Part shown: positions 32,365-45,188 of the stretch, one piece after another
Numbering within the stretch: position 1 is the stretch's first letter
Layout of the letters: each line of letters starts with the position of its first letter
Source: Fulvimarina manganoxydans
GTDB taxonomy: Bacteria > Pseudomonadota > Alphaproteobacteria > Rhizobiales > Rhizobiaceae
Direction: 5' to 3'
NCBI RefSeq assembly: GCF_900176465.1
Contig: NZ_FWXR01000006.1
Location: 62,001 to 126,000, forward strand
DNA length: 64,000 nt
Position numbers and translations under genes: made by a program
The notes under the pieces: generated by a model
The model's input: only the letters and a program-made list of their open reading frames with translations
Database searches by the model: none
What the model was told of the DNA's origin: nothing

Positions 32365-32718
32365 GGAACTAAAAAAGCTGTCCTCTCGTCTGATCGTCTC
32401 GTTTTGCCGTTCGTGCCAAAACCTCGGCGCTCGGGCATCTCATTGAATGGCGAACGCCCTTTTCGGCCCGCTCTTGAACAAGCAGACGAGCCTTTAAAGG
32501 GACCAACTCCGCCGAACGGATCGGCTTTCGACTTCGATCGTGTGTTTCGTCTTCGCTGCCGCCGAGGCTGGGACTCGGAAAACCGGAAGCGGCTTTCGGA
32601 CCGGCCCGATCCCGCGCTCGAGGCAGATAACTGAACTCGGCAAGGGACGGGTAAGCACCGGCCGGCCTTCTCCAATGCCGTCGCAAAATTGTCAACCGTG
32701 GCGAAGGGCTGTTTCGGA
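32365..32718. other. Empty region upstream of rbfA
   Basis: About 350 bases where infB would normally end. No InfB similarity in any frame, and ORFs are short and Arg/Ser-rich. It must hold the rbfA-truB promoter. Confidence 0.4.
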
Positions 32719-33588
32719 TCAGCGCGAGCTAACGCGCACGGCTTGTAGCACGGCGCCATGGGTCCTCAGCCAAACCCGTCCATCCTCGCTGCCGGGGCAG
32801 AGCTTGCGGCAGAGTGCCCAGAAAGCCGCCGAATGGTTCATTTCGACGAAATGGGCGACCTCGTGGGCCGCGAGATAATCGAGGACGTCAGGCGGCGCCA
32901 TGGCGATCCGCCAGGAAAAGGACAAGCGGCGATCCGATGTGCAGGAGCCCCAACGGCTCTTGGTGTCCTTGAGCGTCATGGCCGCCGGCTTCAGGCCGAC
33001 CGTTTGGGCATGGCGCTCGACGGCGACCATAAGGGCGGACTTGGCTTCGGCTTTCAAGAAATCGGCGACCCGCCGGGCGAGATGCTCCGGCGCGCCGCCC
33101 ACATGAAGCTCCGAGAGCGCTTGGGCGGCGCCGGTCCGCGCGGGCTCGGCGAAGAGCGCGACGAGGCGCGGATCGTCCGGCTCGGCGTCGATGCCGAGCG
33201 GTGCCGGGCTCAGCTTCGTGCGCAACCGTCCGCCATGATGGACGATGCGCAGAGGCGCACCGCGAAAGGGCAGGATGGCGCCATCGATGATATCGATCGG
33301 GCGGGGGGCATCGTCGAGACGATCCTCGATCCAGCTGCGATGACGCTCCAGAAACTCCGCGATCTGGCGGGTGCCGGCGCGGGGCGGCGCCGTGACGAGG
33401 ACGCCGTCGCCTTCCGGCGCCAGTCGTAGGATGAGGCGGCGGGCCTGGCGATTGCGGCGAACCGTCACGAGAAGATCGCGGCCGGCGACATGGATCGATT
33501 GGACCGGCTCTGCGCCCGACAGGCCTGCTCTCGGTCGCTTCGTGCTCGTCGTCTTGCGAAATGCGATCGCCATCGAAACTGTCGGCAT
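32719..33588 (-). CDS. YgjP-like (DUF45) zinc metallopeptidase
   Basis: 289 aa from the ATG at 33588. A GTG at 33630 or an ATG at 33573 are alternatives, as none has a well-spaced ribosome site. The C-terminal half shows the family signature: LKDTKSRWGSCTSDRRLSFSWRI, then AAHEVAHFVEMNHSAAFW with the zinc HExxH and the third His six residues on. Distantly related to SprT/WLM peptidases; substrate unknown. No signal peptide, so probably cytoplasmic. Confidence 0.9.
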   Translation of the reverse strand: MPTVSMAIAFRKTTSTKRPRAGLSGAEPVQSIHVAGRDLLVTVRRNRQARRLILRLAPEGDGVLVTAPPRAGTRQIAEFLERHRSWIEDRLDDAPRPIDIIDGAILPFRGAPLRIVHHGGRLRTKLSPAPLGIDAEPDDPRLVALFAEPARTGAAQALSELHVGGAPEHLARRVADFLKAEAKSALMVAVERHAQTVGLKPAAMTLKDTKSRWGSCTSDRRLSFSWRIAMAPPDVLDYLAAHEVAHFVEMNHSAAFWALCRKLCPGSEDGRVWLRTHGAVLQAVRVSSR

Positions 33589-33716
33589 CCCCTCATCGTC
33601 GATCCGGCGCCGATCAAAGCGTTCCGCCACTTTGTCTCAAGGCCTCGTGATGCTGCTCGAATCGCGGCTATATTTCAATGACATCGCCAGCCCCGTCATT
33701 CCTCCGCGAAAACGCG

Positions 33717-33745
33717 AAACGGCGGCGCGAGATGCGCCGCCGTTC
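33717..33745 (-). terminator. Terminator of the DUF2852 gene
   Basis: AACGGCGGCGC pairs perfectly with GCGCCGCCGTT around GAGAT, about 80 bases past the stop at 33823. The T-run on the minus strand is short (GTTTCG). Confidence 0.6.
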
Positions 33746-33822
33746 CTAAAAAGTCAAGCGAGGATGGTCGGTCTGATCAAGGAGCGTTTGCCAGGCTTGC
33801 CGCCGATAACGAACGCACGGGA

Positions 33823-34260
33823 TTAGGCCGGCTGGCCGTCCACGACCGGGCCGCTATGGTTCGTCTCGCGACGACGGCGGTCGGACATGAAGCGATCGAA
33901 TTCTTCCTGGTCCTTGGCGCGGCGCAACTCGCGGGCATACTCCTCGAACTCGGCGGCAGCCTCGTTCAGGCGGCGGCGCTCTTCGTCGAGGCGGGAAAGC
34001 TCCTTCTCACGCCAGTCGTCGAAGGCGACATTGCCGGTGCGCTCGAAGCCGAAGCCCTTGCCCATGCCGGAGCGCTTGACGCCGGACATGAAGCGGTCGG
34101 TCGACAGGTTCACATCGCGCTTGAAGGATTCGAGCCGGTCGCCCCACAGAATATACGCCAGCACGGCGAGGCCGAGAGGCCAGAAGACGAAGAAACCACC
34201 GACCATGAGAGCAATGGTTGCCGGCGTCCAGGCCGGACGGATCAACGCTTGCGAAGACAT
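33823..34260 (-). CDS. DUF2852 family membrane protein
   Basis: 145 aa from the ATG at 34260 with an AAAGGAACG site upstream. One hydrophobic segment at 15-38 (IALMVGGFFVFWPLGLAVLAYILWG) is followed by a long charged, probably helical and coiled cytoplasmic tail (DEERRRLNEAAAEFEEYARELRRAKDQEEFDRF). This architecture is typical of DUF2852, a family seen mainly in alphaproteobacteria with no known function. The open frame extends 137 codons upstream but that part is Arg/Ser-rich and unsupported. Confidence 0.9.
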   Translation of the reverse strand: MSSQALIRPAWTPATIALMVGGFFVFWPLGLAVLAYILWGDRLESFKRDVNLSTDRFMSGVKRSGMGKGFGFERTGNVAFDDWREKELSRLDEERRRLNEAAAEFEEYARELRRAKDQEEFDRFMSDRRRRETNHSGPVVDGQPA

Positions 34261-34609
34261 TCTTGCCACGTTCCTTTCATTGGAGGGCCGCGACGCCAAG
34301 CATCGCGGGTGATCTAAACGATCTACTCTGTTCACTCCTTGAGATGTGGTGGGTCTGATCGCGGAGTTCAATTGGCTCACGCGGAAAAATCGCGCGCCTC
34401 TCGTCGCCTCTCGTCGCATCGAAGGGGCCTGCGAAAGGCGCGTGACGAAGGCCTGGAATGAAGCCTCACCATAGCCTTGCGCCTCCGGCGTCGCGTCCAA
34501 ACGCGGGGGACATCTCTTTTCCGCCGTAGTGCGTCGGGGCAAGCGCCTGTTCGAAGGCTCCTGGCAAGGCCGCTTCAGACCCGACACGAGCGGCGGGTCT
34601 TCCCTAAAG
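34261..34609. other. Intergenic region, no gene recognised
   Basis: About 350 bases between DUF2852 and the glutamine-hydrolase-like gene, both on minus. A short direct repeat (CGCCTCTCGT twice, near 34395-34415) is the only feature seen. Confidence 0.4.
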
Positions 34610-35374
34610 TCAACTGCGGCGCTCGCGGCAGGCTCTGGCGAAAGCCTCGAAGATCGCGGCCGAGGCGGCATCTGTCTCGGCCCAATATTCCGGATGCCAT
34701 TGGACGCCGAGCGCGAATCCTTGTGCCTTCGTCACCGAGATCGCCTCGATGGTGCCGTCCGGCGCCCGTGCCTCCACCTGCAAACCCACGGCCAGCCGGT
34801 CGATCGCCTGGCGATGAAGCGAATTGACCCGGATCGGCCCCTCGCCGACGATCTCCTCCAGCACGCCGCCCGGCTCGATCGCCACATCATGGCGGATGGC
34901 GAAGCGCTCCCGCTGTTCCTGATGCTTGATCGCGCGATGGTCCATGCGCCCTTCGATCTCTTGGACCTCGGCATGAAGCGTGCCGCCCAGCGCGACATTC
35001 AGCTCCTGATGGCCCCGGCAGATGCAGAGGAGCGGAAGGCCACGATCGAGCGTTGCTCGGATCAAGCGTTCGGTCAGGCGGTCGCGTTCGGGATCATAAG
35101 GTTCATGGGCGACGCTCGGTGGCACGCCGTAACGATCGGGATGGACATTCGACGCCGAGCCCGTGAGCATCACGCCGTCGATGCGGTCGAGCACGGCTTC
35201 GATGTCGAACTCCTCCGAGAGCGCCGGCACGATCAAGGGCACCGCTTTGGCGACGCGGATGAGCGCCTTGAGATAGGTGTCGGGCGATGCGTGCCAGTGA
35301 TAGTTTTCGACCGCCTTCACGTCGGCCGGGACGGCGATGAGGATGGGAGAGGTTGTTTCCGGCATGACGGTCAC
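34610..35374 (-). CDS. Peptidase C26 family gamma-glutamyl-GABA hydrolase-like protein
   Basis: 254 aa. Class I glutamine-amidotransferase fold with the nucleophile in LLCICRGHQELNVALGG, the substrate strand GVMLTGSASNVHPDRYG and the His-x-Glu pair in GVQWHPEYWAE. VNSLHRQAIDRLA is typical of the PuuD branch. PuuD cleaves gamma-Glu-GABA in putrescine breakdown, but no other puu genes are present, so the substrate is open. Starts at 35374 or three codons later. Confidence 0.88.
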   Translation of the reverse strand: MTVMPETTSPILIAVPADVKAVENYHWHASPDTYLKALIRVAKAVPLIVPALSEEFDIEAVLDRIDGVMLTGSASNVHPDRYGVPPSVAHEPYDPERDRLTERLIRATLDRGLPLLCICRGHQELNVALGGTLHAEVQEIEGRMDHRAIKHQEQRERFAIRHDVAIEPGGVLEEIVGEGPIRVNSLHRQAIDRLAVGLQVEARAPDGTIEAISVTKAQGFALGVQWHPEYWAETDAASAAIFEAFARACRERRS

Positions 35375-36833
<1,459 letters not shown>

Positions 36834-36856
36834 TCGTCTGCTCCGTGGCATGAATG

Positions 36857-36896
36857 AAAGGCCTTCGAACCCGGCGGGTTCGGAGGCCTTTTTGTT
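36857..36896 (+). terminator. Terminator after TRAP binding protein 1
   Basis: The arms AAAGGCCT-CGAACC and GGGTTCG-AGGCCTTT close a long stem around CGGC and run into TTTTTGTTTT. Confidence 0.9.
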
Positions 36897-37064
36897 TTGC
36901 CGGCATGCGCCCTGCCGGAGCCCTTCTCCGGCAGGGCGTTTGTGAAATTACGGCAAATTTGCGGCCTTCGGGTCGACAGATTGGCGGGCCGCTTCTATAG
37001 TCCTGCGCATGATCAGATCGAGCGAACATGGACCGTCGGCCCTCGATGGAGCGTCGGCGGGTGA

Positions 37065-38261
37065 TTGGCTTTGAGTGATACCGATATCCTCACCGTCAGA
37101 AATCTCTTCAAGGTCTTCGGCGATGAACCGGAGCAGGCTATCGAACTCTACCGAAAAGGACTTGGGAAAGACGATATATTTGCCAAGACCGGAATGATGC
37201 TCGGGGTTTGCGATGCGAGCTTCACCGTGCGCGAGGGTGAAATCTTCGTCGTGATGGGTCTTTCGGGGTCGGGCAAGTCGACCCTGGTAAGGATGCTCAA
37301 TCGGCTGATCGCGCCCTCGGCCGGCGAGATCATCGTCGGTGGCGAGAATATCGCCGCCATGAGCGAGACGGAGCTGATGGCGTTCCGTCGAACCCATATT
37401 TCCATGGTGTTCCAGTCTTTCGCGCTGATGCCGCATATGACGGTCCTACAGAACGCCGCTTTCGGGCTGGAATTGGCCGGCGTGCCGGCAAAGCAGCGGG
37501 AGGCGCGGGCCCAGGATGCCCTGGCGCAGGTCGGGCTCGGTGCCTATGGCCGGAACTATCCCAACGAATTGTCGGGCGGTATGCAGCAGCGCGTCGGCCT
37601 CGCTCGTGCGCTCGCCAATGATCCGACCATCCTTTTGATGGACGAGGCCTTTTCGGCCCTTGATCCGCTGATCCGCACCGAGATGCAGGACGAGCTTCTG
37701 ACGCTTCAAGAAGAGCATCGCCGCACGGTGGTCTTCATTTCCCACGATCTCGACGAGGCCATGCGTATCGGCGATCGCATCGCCATCATGCAGGGCGGCC
37801 GTGTCGTCCAGGTGGGCACGCCCGACGAGATCCTGCACCAGCCGGCCAATGACTATGTGCGCTCCTTCTTCCGGGGCGTTAATGTTCAGAACGTCATCAC
37901 CGCCGGCGACATCGCCATTGCCGATGCCGTTCCGGTGGTCGAGGCTGGCAGCGATCCGAAGAGCGCGCTCGCCGCGATCGGGGAGAGCCCAGTCGCCTAT
38001 GTGACGGAAGCGGATGGACGTTTCGTCGGCGCACTTTCGCGCGACGCGTTGATGGCCGAGGCCGGCAATGGCGGGTTTGCCACCGTGATCGACCGCGTCG
38101 AGCCGATCGATGGCGAGGCGAAGATCGGTCAGATTGTCGCTCCGGTCGCCGAAGCTGATCTGCCCATGCCCGTGGTCGGGCCCGATGGCGAATTGGTCGG
38201 CGCCGTCAGTCGAAAGACGCTGCTTCAGGCGATGAGCCGGGAGGACGAAGTCCATGGCTGA
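37065..38261 (+). CDS. proV: Glycine betaine/proline ABC transporter ATP-binding protein
   Basis: 398 aa from a TTG at 37065 (TTG at 37071 is an alternative; no in-frame ATG fits). ATPase motifs: Walker [11 protein letters not shown]-loop [10 protein letters not shown], signature [16 protein letters not shown], Walker [15 protein letters not shown], and H-loop [15 protein letters not shown]. Two CBS-like repeats fill residues ~285-395 ([31 protein letters not shown]), the ionic-strength sensing region in this family. ENPANDYVR-type sequence and overall spacing closely follow E. coli ProV. The stop overlaps proW by 8 bases. Confidence 0.96.
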   Translation: MALSDTDILTVRNLFKVFGDEPEQAIELYRKGLGKDDIFAKTGMMLGVCDASFTVREGEIFVVMGLSGSGKSTLVRMLNRLIAPSAGEIIVGGENIAAMSETELMAFRRTHISMVFQSFALMPHMTVLQNAAFGLELAGVPAKQREARAQDALAQVGLGAYGRNYPNELSGGMQQRVGLARALANDPTILLMDEAFSALDPLIRTEMQDELLTLQEEHRRTVVFISHDLDEAMRIGDRIAIMQGGRVVQVGTPDEILHQPANDYVRSFFRGVNVQNVITAGDIAIADAVPVVEAGSDPKSALAAIGESPVAYVTEADGRFVGALSRDALMAEAGNGGFATVIDRVEPIDGEAKIGQIVAPVAEADLPMPVVGPDGELVGAVSRKTLLQAMSREDEVHG

Positions 38262-39471
38262 TTCAACCGATATCCTCATCGCCCAGGCTGACAATCCTTG
38301 GGCCAGCGGCGGGGGTTCGGCCTCCGAGCCTGCGGGCGCAGCGCCCGATGCCGGCGCGGCTGCCGCCTCCAACCCTTGGGGCGCCAGCGGCGGGTCGGCC
38401 ACTGGCGACGCAGCGGCCTCGAGCCCACCCGGCACCGTGTCCGGCACGCCGGACTGGCTGTCTCAGGTGCCGGCGGCCCCGGAAAAGAGCTTCGATTGGC
38501 TTCACCCCTTCGACCATTCCGTCATTCCTCTGAACGACTGGGTCGATAGCGGTCTCAACTGGGTTGTCGCCCATTTTCGTCCGGTTTTCCAAGCGATCCG
38601 CTACCCGATCGATGCGGTTCTTTCCTTCATCGAGGCGATGCTCCAGGGCATCCCGCCAATCCTGATGATCGCGCTCGTTGGCTTGCTCGCCTGGCAGGTC
38701 GCGGGCCGGCGGCTCGCCATCGGCGCCGTGCTTTCGCTGACCTTCGTCGGCCTGATCGGGGCGTGGACGGAAGCGATGGTGACGCTCGCGCTGGTCTTCA
38801 CCTCGGTCTTCTTCTGCGTCGTTATCGGATTGCCGACCGGCATCTGGCTTGCCCGCAACGATCGGGCTGCCGGTGCGATCCGACCTGTCCTCGACGCCAT
38901 GCAGACGACGCCGGCCTTCGTCTATCTGGTGCCGATCGTCATGCTCTTCGGCATCGGCAACGTGCCGGGCGTCGTCGTGACCATCATCTTCGCCCTGCCG
39001 CCATTGATCCGCCTGACCAATCTGGCGATCCGGCAAGTGCCGAGCGATCTCATCGAGGCGGCTCGCAGCTTCGGGGCGTCGAAGCGGCAGCTCCTTTATA
39101 AGGTGCAGCTGCCGATCGCGATGCCGACCATCATGGCCGGCGTCAACCAGACGCTGATGCTCGCCCTTTCGATGGTGGTCATCGCCTCGATGATCGCGGT
39201 CGGCGGTCTCGGTCAGATGGTTCTTCGCGGAATCGGTCGCCTCGATATGGGTCTTGCGACCGTCGGCGGCGTCGGCATCGTGATTCTCGCGATTCTCATC
39301 GATCGGATGACCCAGGCGCTCGGCCAATCCCGGCGCGAGCGCGGCAATCTCGCCTGGTATGAGACGGGCCCTGCGGGTCTCGTTCGCGGCCTGGTCCGCC
39401 AGCGCCGCGAGAGCGGCGGCGACGCGACGAGCAAAGGCGCCAGCCTCGACCAGTCGACTCGCGAGGCATGA
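38254..39471 (+). CDS. proW: Glycine betaine/proline ABC transporter permease
   Basis: 405 aa. An unusual hydrophilic N-terminal extension (~1-75) has two NPW(A/G)-type repeats, Gly/Ser/Ala-rich, just as E. coli ProW has its NPW-containing tail. After [24 protein letters not shown] come about seven membrane helices. The permease core is highly conserved: [42 protein letters not shown] (EAA loop) and [18 protein letters not shown]. Couples with ProV and ProX to import betaine at high osmolarity. proX follows. Confidence 0.96.
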   Translation: MADSTDILIAQADNPWASGGGSASEPAGAAPDAGAAAASNPWGASGGSATGDAAASSPPGTVSGTPDWLSQVPAAPEKSFDWLHPFDHSVIPLNDWVDSGLNWVVAHFRPVFQAIRYPIDAVLSFIEAMLQGIPPILMIALVGLLAWQVAGRRLAIGAVLSLTFVGLIGAWTEAMVTLALVFTSVFFCVVIGLPTGIWLARNDRAAGAIRPVLDAMQTTPAFVYLVPIVMLFGIGNVPGVVVTIIFALPPLIRLTNLAIRQVPSDLIEAARSFGASKRQLLYKVQLPIAMPTIMAGVNQTLMLALSMVVIASMIAVGGLGQMVLRGIGRLDMGLATVGGVGIVILAILIDRMTQALGQSRRERGNLAWYETGPAGLVRGLVRQRRESGGDATSKGASLDQSTREA

Positions 39472-39578
39472 GCCTTGCTTTCCCAATGAAGCTTTGGCCC
39501 GCACCGATCGTCTTCGGCATCGGTTGCGGGCTCACGCTTCATGTTTTGACAACCGTTACAACAATTGGAGACGAACGA

Positions 39579-40664
39579 ATGACGACAGCAACGACGCGAA
39601 AGACGCTTCTGAGCCTTGCCGCAGCCGCCGGCGTCTCGCTCTCGGCGGTCGCAATGCCCGCCTTCGCACAGGATCAGTCCATGCCCGGCGAAGGCGTCAC
39701 GGTCATTCCGCTGAAATCCTCGATCGCCGAAGAGACCTTCCAGACGCTTCTCGTCTCGAAGGCGCTCGAAGAACTCGGCTACGACGTCGAGGACATCAAG
39801 GAGCTGGAATATCCCGCGGCCTATGTCGCCATCGCCAATGGCGACGGCACCTTCATGGCCGATAGCTGGGACCCGCTCCATGCCGATTTCTTTTCGGCGG
39901 CCGGTGGCACGGATAAGCTCTACCGGGAAGGCGTCTATTCGCCGGGCGCGCTCCAGGGCTATCTCATCGACAAGAAGACCGCCGAAGAGCACGACATCAC
40001 CAATCTCGGCCAGCTGAAGGACCCAGAGATCGCCAAGCTGTTCGACACCGACGGCGACGGCAAGGCGGATTTGACCGGCTGCACGCCCGGCTGGGGCTGT
40101 GAGAAGGTGATCGAGCACCAGCTCGACGCCTTCGAACTGCGCGACACGGTGACCCATAATCAGGGGTCCTATTCGGCGATCATCGCCGACACCATCGCCC
40201 GTTTCAAGGAAGGCGAGCCGGTCCTCTACTACACCTGGACGCCTTACTGGGTTTCGGGCGTGATGGTGCCGGGCAAGGATGTGACCTGGCTCAATGTGCC
40301 CTTCTCCTCGCTGCCGGGCGAGCGCTCGGACGTCGATACCTCGCTGCCGGACGGCTCCAATTACGGCTTCGAGGCCAATGATCAGAAGATCGCGGCCAAT
40401 AAGCAGTTTGCCGAGGATCATCCGGATGCGGCCAAACTGTTCGAAATCATGCAGGTTTCGGCCAATGACATCAGCGCCGAGAATCTTCTGATGCAGCAGG
40501 GCCAGGATTCGGACGAGGATATCGAACGTCACGCCGATGCCTGGATAAAGGCCCATCAGGAGCTCTGGAACGGCTGGCTTGACGAGGCGCGTGCGGCGGC
40601 CCAGGACAGCGCCGATGCCGGTTCGACCGGCGAGGTGGAAGAGGGCAACGCCTCGGCCGGCTAA
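39579..40664 (+). CDS. proX: Glycine betaine/proline-binding periplasmic protein
   Basis: 361 aa from the ATG at 39579 with a TTGGAG site; the frame is open back to proW but the signal peptide starts here. Signal residues ~1-30 end AFAQ. The mature protein follows E. coli ProX closely: [70 protein letters not shown] and [12 protein letters not shown]. The Trp residues that cage the quaternary amine and the paired Cys are present. The C-terminus has an extra acidic tail. A terminator at 40702 closes the operon. Confidence 0.96.
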   Translation: MTTATTRKTLLSLAAAAGVSLSAVAMPAFAQDQSMPGEGVTVIPLKSSIAEETFQTLLVSKALEELGYDVEDIKELEYPAAYVAIANGDGTFMADSWDPLHADFFSAAGGTDKLYREGVYSPGALQGYLIDKKTAEEHDITNLGQLKDPEIAKLFDTDGDGKADLTGCTPGWGCEKVIEHQLDAFELRDTVTHNQGSYSAIIADTIARFKEGEPVLYYTWTPYWVSGVMVPGKDVTWLNVPFSSLPGERSDVDTSLPDGSNYGFEANDQKIAANKQFAEDHPDAAKLFEIMQVSANDISAENLLMQQGQDSDEDIERHADAWIKAHQELWNGWLDEARAAAQDSADAGSTGEVEEGNASAG

Positions 40665-40701
40665 AGCCCGGCGGCGCATGCCCTTACGACAGGAATGACC
40701 G

Positions 40702-40742
40702 CGACGAGCGGGCGGCCTCAGGGTCGCCCGCTCGTCTTGTTT
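40702..40742 (+). terminator. Terminator of proVWX
   Basis: GACGAGCGGGCG pairs perfectly with CGCCCGCTCGTC around a 10-base loop, then TTGTTT. Confidence 0.88.
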
Positions 40743-40816
40743 GAGCTGCTGAATCCGCCCTCTTGCGCTCGCGCTTCGCCTGGCGCATGCCCCCTCCGCG
40801 CAGACTGTTGAAATGA

Positions 40817-42046
<1,230 letters not shown>

Positions 42047-42111
42047 GCCGAAAGGCCGCCATCCGGCCGCGCACTCCGATGGTGGCCGGGGGATAGATGC
42101 GTATATGAAGA

Positions 42112-42143
42112 GGCTCCCGGCGAACCAGTCGGGGGCTTTTTTG
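42112..42143 (+). terminator. Terminator after TRAP binding protein 2
   Basis: GGCTCCCG pairs with CGGGGGC (one G-T pair) around GCGAACCAGT and is followed by TTTTTT. Confidence 0.85.
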
Positions 42144-42146
42144 CGT

Positions 42147-44732
42147 TCAGGCCGCGCGGCCCTGTTTCGTGCCTCGATGCTTCTTCAACTTCGCCGGGGC
42201 GGGCCGTTCGGCGCTGAGATCGAGGATTTCCGACAGACGCGCCGTTCCGGTCAGGCAGTCGCGCAAGGCTTCTGCCTGTTCGGCGGCAAAGCGGCGATCG
42301 GCTTCGATGGCGCCGCGCAGCGCCTGTGTCGGCGCAACAATCGCCTCGATCTTAGCCGCATGGGCTCCGATGCCGGCGCGAAGGCCGGATAGCATGGTTT
42401 CGAGATCTGCCATTTCTGCAAAGGCACCTGTCGCTGCCTCATGGGCGCTTTGGGCCGCCTTGTGGCTCGCCGCGACACGCTCGCTGGAGACGAGCAGAAG
42501 GCGCCGGATTTCGCGGCCAGCCCCGGCTGCGCGGTCGGCGAGCGTCCGCACCTCCTGTGCGACGATGGCAAAGCCCCGGCCGGCCTCGCCCGCCCGTGCC
42601 GCCTCGACACCCGCATTGACGGCGAGAATATTGGTCTGGAACGCGATCTCGTCGATCATCGCGACCGTGCGGGCAATGTCCTCCGCCGACTGGCCGACGC
42701 CGCGAATTTGATCGCCAAGCGTGCCGGTGATGCTGGCCGTGGTCTCGGAAGCCGTCCGGCTCGCCCGCGCCCGTTCGAGCCCATGATCCATGCCCTTGGC
42801 GGCGTCTTCGAGCCCTGCGACGAAATCGGCAAGGGCCTTCAGCGACTCCTCGGAGTTCGGAAGGTCGGCCGCATGGGCCTCCAGGCGCTCGGCCAAAAGC
42901 GCGATGCGCTCGTCGAGCTTGGATCCGACGCGCCGGGCCGAGGCGAGATGATCGGTAATGACCGAGGCTGCGTCGTTGAAAGCCAGGATCGCCGCCCGCC
43001 CGGCTTCCTCGGTTGCCGCCAAAGCAAGGTCGTCTTCGTCCCGCGCCAGACGCGGCAGCGCTTCTGCCAGCCGATCGAGGGCCGCCTGCAGGCGTCTAGC
43101 CGCCGCATCCGCCTCGTCGGCCGAGCGCGCGAGGTCTTGGCGGCCCCGCGCGAGATTGGCGTCGAGACCGGCAATCGTTTGGTCCTTCTCGGCGAGCTTC
43201 ATGCCGATCGCGGCGATTGGCTCATAGAGAATTTCGAGCGGCCGATGGGCGCGCGAGGAGACCTCCCGCCACCGGGCCTCGATGAAAGCGGTATCGGGAC
43301 GCTCGACCTTGATCTCGGTGAGGGCGCGGAGCGTGTCCCCCGTCGCTGTGATGCGCCCGGCCAGCACGCGATGAAGTCGAAAGGCCGAGAGCCCGGCGAT
43401 CAGCAGAAGGACCAAGGCGGCGCCGAGGAAGAGCGGGCCATAAAACGAGCCTGCAGCTTGCGCATCGTTTGCCGGCTCGCCCTCGTTCGATGGGATCGGA
43501 GAGTTGATCTCAGACTGGGTCGCGATGGCAGGCGCTTCCAGTGTGGCCGTTTGGACGGTGGACGCAGTCGGCTGCGTCGCGACCGGCTCCATGACAGCAG
43601 GAATCGTCTCGGGCGTGACGTCGTCGATCGGTCCCGATCGGCCCGTCCTGCCTTCGTCATCGAGCACGGGACGTTGCATCTCGCTCGCGGCCGATGCGGC
43701 AGCGGCTTCCTTGCGGGCCGCCGCCAGTTCGGCCTCCGCAAGCCGGGCCTCGTCCGCCTCCACATAGGCATCCAGTCGGCCGATCAGCTCGTCGAGATCG
43801 GAGGGCGGATAGCGGCTGGAAAGCTGTCGGCGCAAGGCAAGCCGCTGGGCGGACAGAAGCTTCAGCCGCGCGACGCGCTCGCCGAGATGGGCCATGAGGC
43901 GATCGGCATTGCGGGCGCGGATCGTCTGATGGGGATCGGGCAGCGTCTGGCGCAGCTCCTTAAGAGCTGCGCGCGCCGTGCCGTAGCGCTGCTGGGCAAT
44001 TGGGAAGGCAGACCTACCATCGACCCGCATGGCGGCGTCGATTGCGCCTTCGACTTCGGCGAAGCGGGCCTGGACACGGGCTGCCGCATCGAGGGCTTCG
44101 ATGTCGAAGACCATGCCGGCGACCCGCGAGATGTCGGCGAGCGCCCGGCGCACCCAGGCGGAGCGATCGGCGATGAAATCCTTGTCGCGCTGGATCCGTC
44201 TTTCGAGATCGGCGATCGCCTCGACCTCGGAGGCGAGATTGCCGAGGGAGGCCGAAAGCGCGAGCCTGGCCTTTGCGGCATCGGCGGATGTTGGTCGCAA
44301 GGCGTCGGTAGTTGGCGTGAGATCGAGGGCGTCGAGCATGTCCGACAGGCGCGTGATCCGCTCGCCCAGCCCTTCGATCGGCGCCATTTCGGTGCCTGCG
44401 AGAGAGACGTCCTCGGCCAGCAGCCTCGCCCTCAAGGCGATCGCCTCGATGCGCGCGCGCGCGGCGCTCACAGGCGCTGCGATCAGGCGTGGCTCTGCGG
44501 CGGGCATGCGGATGATTTGCGGCTCGGCTGCGGCTGCGACCGGGCGCTCCACAGGCACTTCGACGCGCTCGACCACCGTCTTGACGACGACGCGGGGCTC
44601 CGGTCTCGGCGCGCTCTCATAGCGATGGAGCAGAAAGGCGGCGAGGAGGAGGAAGAGGGCGCCAAGAAGCGCCGCGGGCAGAACGCCCACGGCGACACTT
44701 GCGCCGATACCGGAGGAAACCCTCGTCTTCAC
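42147..44732 (-). CDS. Membrane-bound methyl-accepting chemotaxis-like protein with long helical sensor region
   Basis: 861 aa. Membrane helix 1 lies at ~12-36 and helix 2 at ~430-452 ([17 protein letters not shown]). The ~390 residues between them are mostly Ala/Arg/Glu-rich helix with coiled-coil character plus a Pro/Thr-rich stretch, not a recognised sensor domain. After helix 2 comes a long cytoplasmic helical part and the signalling tip [43 protein letters not shown]-type sequence at ~710-755. No clear HAMP domain is seen. The intact tip suggests it talks to CheA/CheW; the ligand is unknown. It is convergent with the TRAP gene. Confidence 0.88.
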   Translation of the reverse strand: MKTRVSSGIGASVAVGVLPAALLGALFLLLAAFLLHRYESAPRPEPRVVVKTVVERVEVPVERPVAAAAEPQIIRMPAAEPRLIAAPVSAARARIEAIALRARLLAEDVSLAGTEMAPIEGLGERITRLSDMLDALDLTPTTDALRPTSADAAKARLALSASLGNLASEVEAIADLERRIQRDKDFIADRSAWVRRALADISRVAGMVFDIEALDAAARVQARFAEVEGAIDAAMRVDGRSAFPIAQQRYGTARAALKELRQTLPDPHQTIRARNADRLMAHLGERVARLKLLSAQRLALRRQLSSRYPPSDLDELIGRLDAYVEADEARLAEAELAAARKEAAAASAASEMQRPVLDDEGRTGRSGPIDDVTPETIPAVMEPVATQPTASTVQTATLEAPAIATQSEINSPIPSNEGEPANDAQAAGSFYGPLFLGAALVLLLIAGLSAFRLHRVLAGRITATGDTLRALTEIKVERPDTAFIEARWREVSSRAHRPLEILYEPIAAIGMKLAEKDQTIAGLDANLARGRQDLARSADEADAAARRLQAALDRLAEALPRLARDEDDLALAATEEAGRAAILAFNDAASVITDHLASARRVGSKLDERIALLAERLEAHAADLPNSEESLKALADFVAGLEDAAKGMDHGLERARASRTASETTASITGTLGDQIRGVGQSAEDIARTVAMIDEIAFQTNILAVNAGVEAARAGEAGRGFAIVAQEVRTLADRAAGAGREIRRLLLVSSERVAASHKAAQSAHEAATGAFAEMADLETMLSGLRAGIGAHAAKIEAIVAPTQALRGAIEADRRFAAEQAEALRDCLTGTARLSEILDLSAERPAPAKLKKHRGTKQGRAA

Positions 44733-44937
44733 CCCTGAACTGCCCTGCGACCGACTTCACGCTTTGTTAACCCTTCAAGCTCTAGCCGCCGAAGTTGGAG
44801 CCGGCATTGCGTTGCCGCTGGAATCAAGCTTTTGCCGCTTGGAAAACCGGGCTTTGTTCGGGGAATTGCTGAAAGAGTGTGCAGTGCACATCTTGCCGCG
44901 CAGCATTGGGGACGCTATACCTTGAATCATAAGACGC

Positions 44938-45145
44938 TTGCGGGAGAGACTGGCCGAGAAGGTCGGCGCCGAAGGAGCAACCGCCCCGGAAACTCTCAGG
45001 CAAAAGGACCGTTTGCGTCGCCAAAGTCCGAAGAGTGGCTTATGAGTCGATCCGTGTCGATCGCTCAAGGTCCGCCGAAGGAGAAAGGGTTCCGCGGAAT
45101 TCAGTTCGCGAACGCCGAAGCTCTCAGGCTTGTTACGGGAGGGGC
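44938..45145 (+). promoter_or_regulatory. Tandem glycine riboswitch upstream of dadA
   Basis: Aptamer 1 (about 44938-45017) carries the glycine-aptamer landmarks in order: GGGAGAGAC, GCCGAAGGAGCAA, AAACTCTCAGGCAAAAGGACCG. Aptamer 2 (about 45025-45140) repeats them in weaker form: GAAGAGTGGC, GCCGAAGGAGAAAGG, GAAGCTCTCAGGC. A short linker (CCAAAGTC) joins them, as in known tandem glycine riboswitches. Established knowledge: glycine binding usually switches on genes for glycine use, most often gcvTHP. Here the downstream gene is dadA. Confidence 0.9.
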
Positions 45146-45157
45146 ATGACTGAGACG

Positions 45158-45175
45158 CCTGCGATCTTGCAGGAG
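45158..45175 (+). promoter_or_regulatory. Shine-Dalgarno-masking hairpin of the riboswitch (expression platform)
   Basis: CCTGC (45158-45162) can pair with GCAGG (45169-45173), and the right arm overlaps the AGGAG at 45171-45175 upstream of the dadA ATG. This points to translational control. TTAGGGA at 45177-45183 is a second possible ribosome site that the hairpin would not cover. Confidence 0.5.
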
Positions 45176-45188
45176 TTAGGGATACGTC

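Noticed and set aside
42441-44738. 765-codon plus-strand open frame opposite the membrane chemoreceptor
   Set aside because: Mirror frame of a gene with an intact MCP signalling tip; no domain or start signal of its own.
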